Shown in pieces: positions 1 through 6,650 of a stretch of DNA of 12,069 nt. This DNA comes from Akkermansiaceae bacterium UBA1518 (GTDB taxonomy: Bacteria > Verrucomicrobiota > Verrucomicrobiia > Verrucomicrobiales > Akkermansiaceae), in NCBI GenBank assembly GCA_002323895.1, contig DCQM01000024.1:53831-65899 (forward strand), read 5' to 3'. How positions within the stretch are numbered: the stretch's first letter is position 1; each line of letters starts with the position of its first letter. Made by a program: the position numbers and the translations under genes. The notes beneath the pieces are model-generated. The model was given only the letters and a program-made list of their open reading frames with translations, made no database searches and was not told the DNA's origin.

Positions 1-866
1 TATTCGGGACGTTCGGATGCTCCTCGAGCTTTTGAAGCCAATTTGGCTTCTTCCTCGGGATCATATTTAATGGCCCCAGCGACAACCACTTGGCCGTCCG
101 TAAACTCTACAAACCTTGGTTTGCGGCCTGCAACCCTCTTAAAATACTCAGTTGAGGTGTGTTGCCCGTCTTGGTCAACTGTTGCATGAACGAAGACCTC
201 GGGACCAGCTAAGTAAAGGACATGAAGTTGATTTTGCCGGTCCAATGCCATCAATGGCTTCACGAATCCAAGATATTCGCTAAGGCGGTAAGTCGACAGT
301 GAGAGCCCCGTATTCGTGTCCATCACCTGACTGTAAATAGCCGTCTTATTACCATCGTTAAATGTCACAATGTTGTACTTCCGCTTTGGATAAGGGCTAT
401 CCGGGACCCCAAAAGGGACGCTGTGGAGGGTGCTTCCACCGCCCACCGTAAAGTGGCCGGAATTTGAGGTATAGCTAACCTCTTCCACCCCAGGACGTCG
501 GACATGAGCAGTCACCGCGAAGTTACCAACCTTAGCCACTCCAAACATACCGCTCAGATTCACCCGGCGAGACATGCTACGGCCAGCGGGAATCACCGCT
601 CTCTGAAAAACTTTATTGTGGCGCTTCTGCATGGCTCGTCCCCCTGAATCCCGCATGCTGAAATCGAGCCAACTGTGAGCAATCGTGCCCTCAAGTTTAC
701 TCGTGAAATCGAGCTCTCGTCCGCTTCGATTCGTTATTGTCACAATCGCTGTAACAGGCTCATACTTAAGGTATTGCCTCCGATCAACTTTAAGAGAAAT
801 ACTTACCTGTCCTACTGCGACAAAAGTCAAAAGTGCTGTTAGCAGAGGAATCAAAAGGTTTTTCAT
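1..866 (-). CDS. secreted protein of unknown function (3' end outside window)
   Basis: The minus-strand frame from ATG at 866-864 stays open to the left edge: 288 codons and no stop, so the C-terminus is missing. The product starts MKNLLIPLLTALLTFVAVGQ, a typical signal peptide, so it is probably exported. Residues about 20-130 read like a beta-sandwich (Ig-like) domain, with strand-like stretches such as YEPVTAIVTITN and NFAVTAHV. The next ~130 residues are also beta-rich (KYNIVTFNDGNKTAIYSQVMD, LHVLYLAGPEVFVHATV), perhaps part of a propeller. The last visible part is charged (PEEEAKLASKARG). I do not recognise a named family and see no catalytic motif. The start is 82 bases after the rlmN stop on the same strand, so it may be the distal gene of that operon; I see no clear terminator in the gap. 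There is no Shine-Dalgarno sequence before the ATG. That this is a gene is fairly sure; its function is unknown. Confidence 0.8.
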   Translation of the reverse strand, partial: MKNLLIPLLTALLTFVAVGQVSISLKVDRRQYLKYEPVTAIVTITNRSGRELDFTSKLEGTIAHSWLDFSMRDSGGRAMQKRHNKVFQRAVIPAGRSMSRRVNLSGMFGVAKVGNFAVTAHVRRPGVEEVSYTSNSGHFTVGGGSTLHSVPFGVPDSPYPKRKYNIVTFNDGNKTAIYSQVMDTNTGLSLSTYRLSEYLGFVKPLMALDRQNQLHVLYLAGPEVFVHATVDQDGQHTSTEYFKRVAGRKPRFVEFTDGQVVVAGAIKYDPEEEAKLASKARGASERPE

Positions 867-948
867 TTAAACGGTGAGGTTAGTGAAGCGGTTACTGTGC
901 CACGAGCAAAGGAAAAACTCCTCGGATTGCCTGCCTTAGAGGAAGGAA

Positions 949-1989
949 TCAAAGGGCCCCTTTCTCCTTCTTCAAGCGGAGTTGTCCACACGCGGCATCG
1001 ATATCATGGCCTTTTTCGAGGCGCAAAGTTGCCGAAACTCCACCCTGAGAGAGTATTTTCTGGAATTTGCGGCAAGCGGCATCTGATGGTCTCACCCACT
1101 CCAGACCCTCGACCGTATTATAGGGAATTAGATTAACCTTCGCTTTGATCGAAGCCGCACGCTTCGCTAGAATTGCAGCATGCTCCGGACGAGCATTAAC
1201 CCCATCGATAAGGATGTATTCGAGGGTGATCTTTTGGTTTTTCTGAAGATTCCAAACTCGAAGGGCTTCAAAAAGCTCACTGACCGGGAATTTTCGATTC
1301 ACCGGCATGATTTTTTCGCGCGTCTCATCATCAGGGCCATGGAGAGAAATTGCGAGCCGGATCTGCTGAGGCAATTCAGCCAATTTCTTGATCTGCGGCA
1401 CCAAACCAGAAGTTGAAACCGTGATACGACGAGCTCCAATATTAAGCCCCCAATCCGAAGTGATCATCTCAAGGGCCAGACAAAGATTTTTAAAATTCGC
1501 AAGAGGCTCGCCCATTCCCATGAAAACTAGATTATTTACTTTCTCACCCGACAGTTCTTCGGCCAAAATTATTTGAGAAACAATCTCTGCAGCAGAAAGA
1601 TTGCGTGTAAAACCATCGAGTCCGGAGGCGCAGAACTTGCATCCGTAAGCACAACCAACCTGCGAGGAAACACAAAGTGTGTGTCGGTCCGATCCCTCTC
1701 CATAAAGCGCTGGCGAGGCCGGAATCAAAACGGTCTCAACATACCTGCCGTCCGCCAACTCCATGAGAAATTTCCTCGTGGTGTCCTCTGAACCTTTCGT
1801 CAACGTGTGCTCAAGCGGACGGAGGGGATAATGTTCCGCTAAGTCTACCCGGAGTGATTCCGGAAGGTTCGTCATTTCATCCCATGACTTCGCACGTTTT
1901 TTATAAATCCAATCGAGAATCTGGATCGCCCGATATGACGGCTGACCATGATCGACAAGATGTTGGGAGAGTTGTGACAAGGTAAGCAT
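949..1989 (-). CDS. rlmN: RlmN, dual-specificity 23S rRNA A2503 / tRNA A37 C2-methyltransferase (radical SAM)
   Basis: A cytoplasmic radical-SAM enzyme that methylates C2 of adenine in 23S rRNA (A2503 in E. coli) and, in characterised homologues, in position 37 of some tRNAs. From the chosen start the protein has 346 residues, near the usual length. The iron-sulfur motif C113-AYG-C117-KF-C120 is present. So are the conserved C106, the GMGEP SAM-binding motif at 158-162, the glutamate E85 of the YVETVLIP stretch, and the C-terminal acceptor cysteine C334 in DIDAACGQL that carries the methyl intermediate. The frame extends 35 codons further upstream (to 2094), but that part overlaps the DUF2288 gene and looks unlike RlmN. 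MLTLSQL at 1989 is the natural N-terminus. Its ATG follows the DUF2288 TGA by a single base, which suggests translational coupling. The end, RLEKGHDI before DAACGQL, is slightly divergent from the common RGxDI. The call is very secure. Confidence 0.97.
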   Translation of the reverse strand: MLTLSQLSQHLVDHGQPSYRAIQILDWIYKKRAKSWDEMTNLPESLRVDLAEHYPLRPLEHTLTKGSEDTTRKFLMELADGRYVETVLIPASPALYGEGSDRHTLCVSSQVGCAYGCKFCASGLDGFTRNLSAAEIVSQIILAEELSGEKVNNLVFMGMGEPLANFKNLCLALEMITSDWGLNIGARRITVSTSGLVPQIKKLAELPQQIRLAISLHGPDDETREKIMPVNRKFPVSELFEALRVWNLQKNQKITLEYILIDGVNARPEHAAILAKRAASIKAKVNLIPYNTVEGLEWVRPSDAACRKFQKILSQGGVSATLRLEKGHDIDAACGQLRLKKEKGAL

Positions 1990-1990
1990 A

Positions 1991-2320
1991 TCAGGAAATT
2001 GGTCGACAAAGAACAAAAGGCGAAACCACCAAAGCCTCGAATTGCTGCTCTTTGTTCTCCCATTGCATGGCGTGAAGCTTTTCGATCTTAACAAGATCAG
2101 CCAATTTCAACCAAGTAGTTACCTTCGCGGTCTCGTCTGCCGAAATAGCCGCACCTACTTCCTCAAGGGTTAGCTCCTCATCCACAAAAAACAGGACCCC
2201 ATTCTTAAAGTGCTCCTTTAAATAATCCCACCCTACCTTGCCGGAATACTTGGCAAGCTTCTCTTCCATGGATGCATTGTCATCACCCAACATTCCGTAG
2301 CGCATTTTTTCAGAGGCCAT
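1991..2320 (-). CDS. DUF2288 family protein
   Basis: A small (109 residue) probably cytoplasmic protein with no signal peptide or membrane segment. It resembles the DUF2288 family: an N-terminal stretch KLAKYSGKVGWDYLKEHF, then NGVLFFVDEELTLEEVGAAISAD, a middle part WLKLADLVKI, and the characteristic end FEALVVSPFVLCRP. I matched this pattern from memory of the family, whose members are about 90-110 residues and have no established biochemical role. It sits between the MOSC gene (3 bases upstream) and rlmN (start 1 base after its stop), so all three are almost certainly cotranscribed. The ATG at 2320 is preceded by AAGAG very close to the start, one of the few purine-rich leaders here. M6 or M10 could be used instead. 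Function cannot be inferred beyond the operon context. Confidence 0.82.
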   Translation of the reverse strand: MASEKMRYGMLGDDNASMEEKLAKYSGKVGWDYLKEHFKNGVLFFVDEELTLEEVGAAISADETAKVTTWLKLADLVKIEKLHAMQWENKEQQFEALVVSPFVLCRPIS

Positions 2321-2323
2321 CTC

Positions 2324-2815
2324 TTAAAGGATTCTGAGAGGCTGGATTCCCTTGGTCAAACAGCCGCTGGTTTTGATCCGGCATCGCAATCCGCCGAACC
2401 CGCGCAAGAACTTCTCCACCCCAGGCGCGCAAGCCTCGTCCATCCAGTAGCAAGGCTTCGCCTCTTCACTGCCAGATAATTCAATCACACCTAGGCTGAA
2501 ATCTTTTCCAATTAATCTATTCAAGTCAGCTCCCTTTAGGACGACATTCCGCCGAAAAGCGCTCGGTTGCAAATCGGGGAGAGCAAATTTGCTCATCACC
2601 CGTTCGTAGGTGGCATAGTCAAAAAGAGTAATCTGCCCTTTGTAGTCTTCTTTATAATCGAAAAACCGATCATCTAAGAGACCACGTCCCGCCACACACT
2701 CGATTTTTTCCCGGTCTAAGATCTCATGATTCTCAGAACCTTCCCCGTGGCGGCCATAATAATTGTGGCCGGGAGAAATAAACAAGTGGGTCAATTCCAC
2801 CGATAACGTGCTCAT
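2324..2815 (-). CDS. MOSC domain-containing protein
   Basis: A 163-residue stand-alone MOSC domain protein, the fold found at the C-terminus of molybdenum-cofactor sulfurases and in YiiM/mARC-type enzymes. Visible family features are the opening LFISPGHNYYGRHG, the segment IECVAGRGLLDDRFFDYKEDYKGQITLF (residues about 38-65), FRRNVVLKGADLN (87-99) and the strongly conserved cysteine C122 in SEEAKPCYWMDEA, followed by the glycine-rich GFGGLRCRI end. In this domain the cysteine is the proposed site for sulfur handling or molybdenum-cofactor binding. The exact substrate of this short single-domain subgroup is not known to me. It is the first gene of the minus-strand operon with DUF2288 and rlmN, and its start faces a 244-base divergent intergenic region shared with the DUF1080 gene. 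No signal peptide, so cytoplasmic. The start at 2815 lacks a Shine-Dalgarno sequence. Confidence 0.88.
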   Translation of the reverse strand: MSTLSVELTHLFISPGHNYYGRHGEGSENHEILDREKIECVAGRGLLDDRFFDYKEDYKGQITLFDYATYERVMSKFALPDLQPSAFRRNVVLKGADLNRLIGKDFSLGVIELSGSEEAKPCYWMDEACAPGVEKFLRGFGGLRCRIKTSGCLTKGIQPLRIL

Positions 2816-3059
2816 GTGAGGAGGCTAACAAAAATCAAGCCTGCGCGCAAACGTCCCGAGCCTATCCTACGGAAGTCTTTAATCACTAACCCTCATGGAG
2901 ATTCATGAAAGCACTTCTCCGCAAGTGCCAGTGGTCGAAAGACCCGATCGCAAAACAGATCCTGATGACTCCTCTGATGATACAGCAAAAGCGAGACCAA
3001 TCAGCTTCCATCAAAATATGACAGGTGAATGATCGCTTTTCAAATCATACCAAAATGAC

Positions 3060-3842
3060 ATGTTTAGCTTCATGGCCCGCTCTCTCCTCCTCACAGCCGC
3101 ACTTCTCCTCCCTCTCCAAGCCTCGGATTGGGTCACGCTCTTCAATGGTAAAGATCTCAGCGGCTGGACCCCAAAGATCGCCAAACATCCGCTCGGAGAA
3201 AACGCCTTCGATACTTTCCGCGTCGAAGACGGAATTCTCAAATGTGAATACGACAAATACCCTAAATTTGACCGTCAATTTGGCCACCTTTACACTAATC
3301 TTTCATACTCCCACTACCTTCTACGCATGGAGTATAAATTTGCCGGGAAGATGATGCCAGACGCACCCAGCTATGTGAATCTAAACAGCGGCATCATGGT
3401 TCACTCCCAACCCCCCCAAAGCATGAGCCTCGACCAAGGTTTCCCAGTCAGCCTTGAGTTCCAGTTCCTTGCTGACGAAGGAAAAGGCAGGCGCTCCACC
3501 GGCAACGTCTGCACCCCCGGCACAAATCTAGAAATAGACGGCAAACTCATCACTCAGCATATCGTGCAGTCTTCTGCTCCCACTATTCCAGCCGACAAAT
3601 GGGTAAAGATCGAGATCGAGGTTCGAGGCAATAAGGAAATTATCCACAGGGTGAACGGGAAGGAAGTCCTCCGCTATCAAAAACCACAACTCGACCCCAA
3701 AGGTGCGGTCGTCCCCACCAAGGAACTCTTTGCCGCCGGCGCCTCCCTACTCCTATCCCATGGTCACATCGCCCTTCAGGCCGAAGGTCAACCCGTTTGG
3801 TTTCGCAATATCGAACTCAAACAGCTTGCCCAAAGCGAGTAA
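3060..3842 (+). CDS. secreted DUF1080 / 3-keto-disaccharide hydrolase domain protein
   Basis: A 260-residue protein with an N-terminal signal peptide (ARSLLLTAALLLPLQAS) followed by one DUF1080 domain (3-keto-disaccharide hydrolase family, concanavalin-like jelly roll). Signature stretches are WVTLFNGKDLSGWTP at 24-38, FRVEDGILKCE, YLLRMEYKFAG (86-96), LNSGIMVHSQ (108-117), SLEFQFLADEGKG (131-143), WVKIEIEVRG (181-190), and the closing HGHIALQAEGQPVWFRNIELKQL (234-256). The family is greatly expanded in Planctomycetes and Verrucomicrobia; characterised members cleave 3-keto-glycosides in the periplasm, while others may only bind glycans. The ATG at 3072 (MARSLLL) gives a cleaner signal peptide than 3060, so the true start may be four codons downstream. 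Neither start has a Shine-Dalgarno sequence. It lies 12 bases before the GNAT gene, probably in one transcript. The specific substrate cannot be read from the sequence. Confidence 0.93.
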   Translation: MFSFMARSLLLTAALLLPLQASDWVTLFNGKDLSGWTPKIAKHPLGENAFDTFRVEDGILKCEYDKYPKFDRQFGHLYTNLSYSHYLLRMEYKFAGKMMPDAPSYVNLNSGIMVHSQPPQSMSLDQGFPVSLEFQFLADEGKGRRSTGNVCTPGTNLEIDGKLITQHIVQSSAPTIPADKWVKIEIEVRGNKEIIHRVNGKEVLRYQKPQLDPKGAVVPTKELFAAGASLLLSHGHIALQAEGQPVWFRNIELKQLAQSE

Positions 3843-3854
3843 CCAATAGCAGCC

Positions 3855-4415
3855 ATGACCGGAGAGTTCCAACTCCGCGCCCCAAAAGCCGAAGACACTC
3901 CAAAGCTCGCTTCCCTCGGAAGGGATACGTTCATCGAAACTTTTGGGCCGCTTTATCGCAAAGAAGACCTCGATCACTTTCTTAAGAAGTCCTATTCCGA
4001 TACCGTCATTGCGACTGACCTTGCCGACCCGAGGCTGACTCATCGGGTCATCGAATTTCAAAACGAACTTGTTGCCTTTATTAAAGTGGGACCGGTTCAC
4101 GTCCCCGCCAAATCCCCATCACCCGAGGCCGCCGAAATTTGGCAAATCTACGTTCGACAATCTTTCCTCGGACGAGGACTTGGCGGCTGTCTCATGAACT
4201 GGGCTATGAATTATTTCGAATCAATCGAAGCCTCTGAGATTTATGTGAGCGTCTTTAGCGAAAACCCCAAAGCGATCCGTTTCTACGAGAAATACGGTTT
4301 CAAAAAAATTGGCGAATACGACTTTTGGGTTGGCGATCAGATCGACCTTGAATGGATCATGTGCAAATCTCTCTTTTCTGTAGAGTGCCCCAGAAGCCTT
4401 CATTCTCTGGATTGA
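3855..4415 (+). CDS. GNAT family N-acetyltransferase
   Basis: A 186-residue cytoplasmic acetyltransferase of the GNAT superfamily, which transfers acetyl from acetyl-CoA to an amine. The N-terminus LRAPKAEDTPKLASLGRDTFIETFGPLY (7-34) followed by KEDLDHFL is typical of a common small GNAT subgroup. The acetyl-CoA pyrophosphate loop is clear: IYVRQSFLGRGLGGCLM (98-114) contains the R/QxxGxG/A pattern. The C-terminal motif B, VSVFSENPKAIRFYEKYGFKKIGEYDF (131-157), is also standard. The last ~16 residues, KSLFSVECPRSLHSLD, extend past the usual domain end and look non-conserved. It begins 12 bases after the DUF1080 stop, so it is likely cotranscribed, although the two functions have no evident link. 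The acceptor substrate is unknown. No terminator is obvious in the 249 bases that follow. Confidence 0.93.
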   Translation: MTGEFQLRAPKAEDTPKLASLGRDTFIETFGPLYRKEDLDHFLKKSYSDTVIATDLADPRLTHRVIEFQNELVAFIKVGPVHVPAKSPSPEAAEIWQIYVRQSFLGRGLGGCLMNWAMNYFESIEASEIYVSVFSENPKAIRFYEKYGFKKIGEYDFWVGDQIDLEWIMCKSLFSVECPRSLHSLD

Positions 4416-4664
4416 TGCCTAAAAAGCCAAACCACTAATTATCTTACCACAGACCGCGACAATTTTTTTCGCGTTCCACGCGGGATCTTGCTCTATTTGA
4501 CTGAAATACCTGTTTTCCTCCCGCTCAATCTTGAAAACATCTTCAAGAACAGTCCTGAAAAGCAAATTTTCGGGTGATAAAAAAGTCTTAGACGAAACCG
4601 GCCATTTTTGATTTACTCATCGCCGAGAGATGACTCATGAAGAGTAATTTCTCATTCTATTACC

Positions 4665-5015
4665 ATGAAAACTAAAATCACCATGATTGCTGCCTTCGCA
4701 GTTCTCTCTTCTGGTGCCATTGCTGCTCCTGCAGTCGTTGGCATTGGCGGAGCTGTTGAAGTCGTCGCTGCAGATCAAAAAACCGTCACTCTCGTGGTGT
4801 CGGGACTTCGGTGAGCCTCCGGTTGCTCAAAAAAAGTGCAGGCTGCACTTAAAAGCGTCAAAGGAGTCTCAAAGGCAACTGTCGGAAAAAAAGTTGGCAT
4901 TAAAGCTGACACCGTCGTAACTGCTGCAAAATCAGTCAAAACCACTGATCTGATTAAGGCCCTTAAAAAGAAAGGCTATACGGCTACCGAAAAAACCAAG
5001 AAGAAGAGCGTCTAG
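4665..5015 (+). CDS. candidate selenoprotein: secreted HMA-domain metal-binding protein with in-frame TGA at codon 50
   Basis: Read as one frame, this encodes 116 residues with a TGA at 4812-4814. Residues 1-21 (MKTKITMIAAFAVLSSGAIA) form a signal peptide. The rest matches a heavy-metal-associated (HMA, MerP/Atx1-like) beta-alpha-beta-beta-alpha-beta fold: KTVTLVVSGL, the metal loop R-[TGA]-ASGC-SKKVQAALKSVKGVSKATV, a second strand pair, and the closing LIKALKKKGYTATE. The TGA lies where the first cysteine of the GMxCxxGC type of HMA loop belongs; the second cysteine is C54. Both halves share one frame, and both show HMA character, so this is not two genes. A hairpin resembling a bacterial SECIS follows the TGA. 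The likely reading is insertion of selenocysteine, giving a U-x-x-x-C site. Alternatives are a TGC-to-TGA nonsense mutation, a base error, or a real stop yielding a 49-residue peptide. The tail is lysine-rich (EKTKKKSV). It is monocistronic, ending at a strong terminator. That this is an HMA frame is well supported; selenocysteine is less sure. Confidence 0.75.
4812..4850 (+). promoter_or_regulatory. TGA codon plus SECIS-like hairpin inside the HMA gene
   Basis: After the in-frame TGA (4812-4814) come 26 bases and then a triloop. The stem is AAGTGCA (4834-4840) paired perfectly with TGCACTT (4844-4850), 7 bp, with loop GGC (4841-4843). Bacterial SECIS elements are hairpins just downstream of the UGA, inside the coding region, with a G in the first two loop positions and read by SelB. 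From memory, the top of the E. coli fdhF element is GGTTGCAGGTCTGCACC; this one reads GTGCAGGCTGCAC, sharing GCAGG...CTGC. It lacks the bulged U of the E. coli element and is a few bases further from the TGA. The hairpin could also arise by chance from the codons for KVQAALK. Confidence 0.5.
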
Positions 5016-5041
5016 GTCGCTCCTCCAAATTTAAAATTATT

Positions 5042-5078
5042 AAACCCCGTAACGGCATCTCGCCGTGCGGGGTTTTTT
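5042..5078 (+). terminator. rho-independent terminator of the HMA gene
   Basis: The 5' arm AAACCCCG (5042-5049) pairs with CGGGGTTT (5068-5075), and an inner stem ACGGC (5052-5056) pairs with GCCGT (5062-5066) around the loop ATCTC. A TA/G internal loop separates the two helices. The run of six T at 5073-5078 completes a textbook intrinsic terminator, 26 bases after the TAG stop at 5013-5015. A terminator placed right behind the second stop argues that the whole 116-codon frame, and not just the part before the TGA, is or recently was the functional unit. Confidence 0.92.
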
Positions 5079-5145
5079 CTGTCCGGAAAGCCGATTTTAC
5101 TAACTTTAGAGTTTAGCATTTTCAATCTTCACCTTAGACAAGCGC

Positions 5146-6249
5146 ATGTCTCACACCATCACAGTGCTCCCCGGCGACGGAATCGGCCCCGAAGTCATGG
5201 ACGTAGCCCTCGAAGTCCTCGATGCTGCCTCAGCCAAATTTAATTTTGAAATCTCCCGGTCCACTCATCTTGTAGGCGGAGCAGCCCTCGACGCTACCAA
5301 CAACGAGACTCCCCTTCCAGAAGCCACCATCGAAGCCAGCGAAAAGGCCGATGCGATTCTCTTCGGTTCGGTAGGCGGCCCAAAGTGGGAAAATCTTCCG
5401 CCTCATATTCAGCCCGAACGCGGTGCCCTTCTTCCCTTACGAAAACACTTTGGCCTCTTCGCCAATCTTCGCCCTGGCTCCTGCCTTCCCGCCTTGACCC
5501 ACGCCTCGCCCGTAAAGAACGAGCTTATCCCCAATGGTTTCGACGTCCTCTGCGTTCGCGAACTCACCGGTGGCATTTATTTCGGTGAGCCAAAAGGGCG
5601 AGAAGAGCGCAATGGCGAAGCTGTTGCCTTTGACACCATGGTCTACAAAAAATCAGAGATCGAAAACATCCTGCACGTCGCTTTTAAGGCCGCCATGGGG
5701 CGCGATAAACGACTTACCTCGGTCGACAAAGCTAACGTCCTCGCGACTTCCGTCCTCTGGCGAGAGACCGCAAACGAAATTGCTACGCAGTATCCCGAGG
5801 TCACCCTAGATCATCTTTATGTCGATAACGCCGCAATGCAGATGGTAAAGCGCCCCGATTCATTCGACGTCCTTGTAACAGAGAACCTCTTCGGCGACAT
5901 CCTCTCCGACGAAATGGCCATGATCTCTGGATCTCTCGGCATGCTCCCTTCAGCATCTTTGGGAGAAGCAAAAGACAATGGGCTTTACTTCGGAATGTAT
6001 GAACCGTCAGGTGGCTCTGCTCCAGATATCGCGGGTCAAGGAATCGCTAATCCCATCGCACAAATTCTCTCAGTTTCGATGATGCTTCGCTACTCGCTTG
6101 GAGAAACCATCGCCGCCAATGCCATCGAGGCCGCTGCGCAAAACGCTATCGATTCGGGTCTTCGCACCGGTGATCTTTTTACCGGTAAAAATGGGGAAAC
6201 CATGGTGAACACCATCGAGATGGGTAATGCTATTCTTGAAGCACTTTAG
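5146..6249 (+). CDS. leuB: 3-isopropylmalate dehydrogenase
   Basis: Cytoplasmic enzyme of leucine biosynthesis: oxidatively decarboxylates (2R,3S)-3-isopropylmalate to 2-oxoisocaproate using NAD+ and a divalent metal. It has 367 residues, the normal size. Visible motifs are GDGIGPEV (10-17), SVGGPKW (75-81), LRKHFGLFANLRP (98-110), VRELTGGIYFGEPKG (137-151), YVDNAAMQ (225-232), NLFGDILSDE (247-256), GSLGMLPSASL (262-272) and EPSGGSAPDIAGQGIANP (286-303). Substrate and metal residues R99, R109, R138, Y145, K195, D227, D251 and D255 are all present, so it should be active and is not a tartrate or isocitrate dehydrogenase paralogue. It stands alone: the terminator of the HMA gene lies upstream and no other leu gene is adjacent. 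The ATG has no Shine-Dalgarno sequence; MSHTITVLPGDG is the expected N-terminus. I see no T-box or leader peptide in the 67 bases between the terminator and the start. Confidence 0.97.
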   Translation: MSHTITVLPGDGIGPEVMDVALEVLDAASAKFNFEISRSTHLVGGAALDATNNETPLPEATIEASEKADAILFGSVGGPKWENLPPHIQPERGALLPLRKHFGLFANLRPGSCLPALTHASPVKNELIPNGFDVLCVRELTGGIYFGEPKGREERNGEAVAFDTMVYKKSEIENILHVAFKAAMGRDKRLTSVDKANVLATSVLWRETANEIATQYPEVTLDHLYVDNAAMQMVKRPDSFDVLVTENLFGDILSDEMAMISGSLGMLPSASLGEAKDNGLYFGMYEPSGGSAPDIAGQGIANPIAQILSVSMMLRYSLGETIAANAIEAAAQNAIDSGLRTGDLFTGKNGETMVNTIEMGNAILEAL

Positions 6250-6650
6250 TCCTCAAAATCCTTATTCCCCTGCGACGAAAAAGGAAGATTCTTGTTCACT
6301 CATTCGGGATCACAACCCTTCTCCGTGTTCCCAAAAAAAGGACCCCATTAGAGTCGTTGCGACCACTCAGTAATTCGTGAGGTCACAATTAGATTTTGAG
6401 GTGAAATCAGGATTAAAAAAGATTTCTGAAATGGGGCCGGATTTCACAAACTTTTCTTTAACCATGACATCAGCTGAAGGTCCACCCGGAAGATCACAAC
6501 CAAATCACCCTAAAATAGCCTCCAAATTTTCAATTTATTTACGAAGCCAAAGCCTAGTAAATTGGGCTCTCTAAGCTTGGAAAACCTGCACGCAATTCTT
6601 GCGTATTCCAAACTCCGCGCCATCCTTTTGTGCTCACGCCATCACTTCCC
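6250..6650. other. non-coding region between leuB and the dehydrogenase gene
   Basis: About 400 bases with no convincing gene. A 65-codon open frame at 6377-6574 has no recognisable content, no ribosome site and ordinary composition, so I do not call it. There is no strong terminator directly after leuB. The main structure is a set of interlocking inverted repeats at 6401-6447, listed separately. The promoter of the large dehydrogenase gene must lie in or near this region, but I cannot pick out -35/-10 boxes with confidence. No tRNA or riboswitch signature is apparent. Confidence 0.6.
6401..6447. repeat. interlocking inverted repeats (mutually exclusive hairpins)
   Basis: GTGAAATC (6401-6408) is a perfect inverted match to GATTTCAC (6440-6447). 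Between them lie GATTTC (6421-6426) and TGAAAT (6427-6432), so the outer arms can instead pair locally: GAAATC (6403-6408) with GATTTC (6421-6426), and TGAAAT (6427-6432) with ATTTCA (6441-6446) around GGGGCCGG. One long or two short hairpins could therefore form, but not both. This lies about 200 bases before the dehydrogenase start. The elements are short and A/T-rich, so chance is possible. Confidence 0.4.

Noticed and set aside
951..963. Near-palindrome AAAGGGCCCCTTT at the end of rlmN as a terminator
   Set aside because: It is inside the last codons of rlmN, has no room for a loop and no T run in the direction of transcription.
897..1136. 79-codon plus-strand frame over the 3' end of rlmN
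   Set aside because: Antisense to a confidently identified rlmN; no independent support.
1990..2094. N-terminal extension of RlmN by 35 residues
   Set aside because: The extension overlaps DUF2288 and does not resemble RlmN, while MLTLSQL at 1989 fits the normal N-terminus and coupling to the upstream stop.
4454..4483. CCGCG ... CGCGG repeats after the GNAT gene as a terminator
   Set aside because: The arms are only 5 bases, the T run lies inside the loop instead of after the stem, and several equally weak alternatives exist.
4829..4850. Run of seven A followed by a hairpin as a programmed frameshift site
   Set aside because: The regions before and after the TGA are already in the same frame, so a frameshift is not needed to join them; a shift after the TGA would leave the HMA frame.
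4687..4920. 77-codon plus-strand frame overlapping the HMA gene
   Set aside because: It is a shifted frame of the HMA gene. Its product is leucine/serine-rich without domain character, whereas the TGA-containing frame shows a signal peptide and full HMA fold.
6377..6574. 65-codon open frame between leuB and the dehydrogenase
   Set aside because: No ribosome site, no recognisable domain, and its composition resembles translated intergenic DNA.
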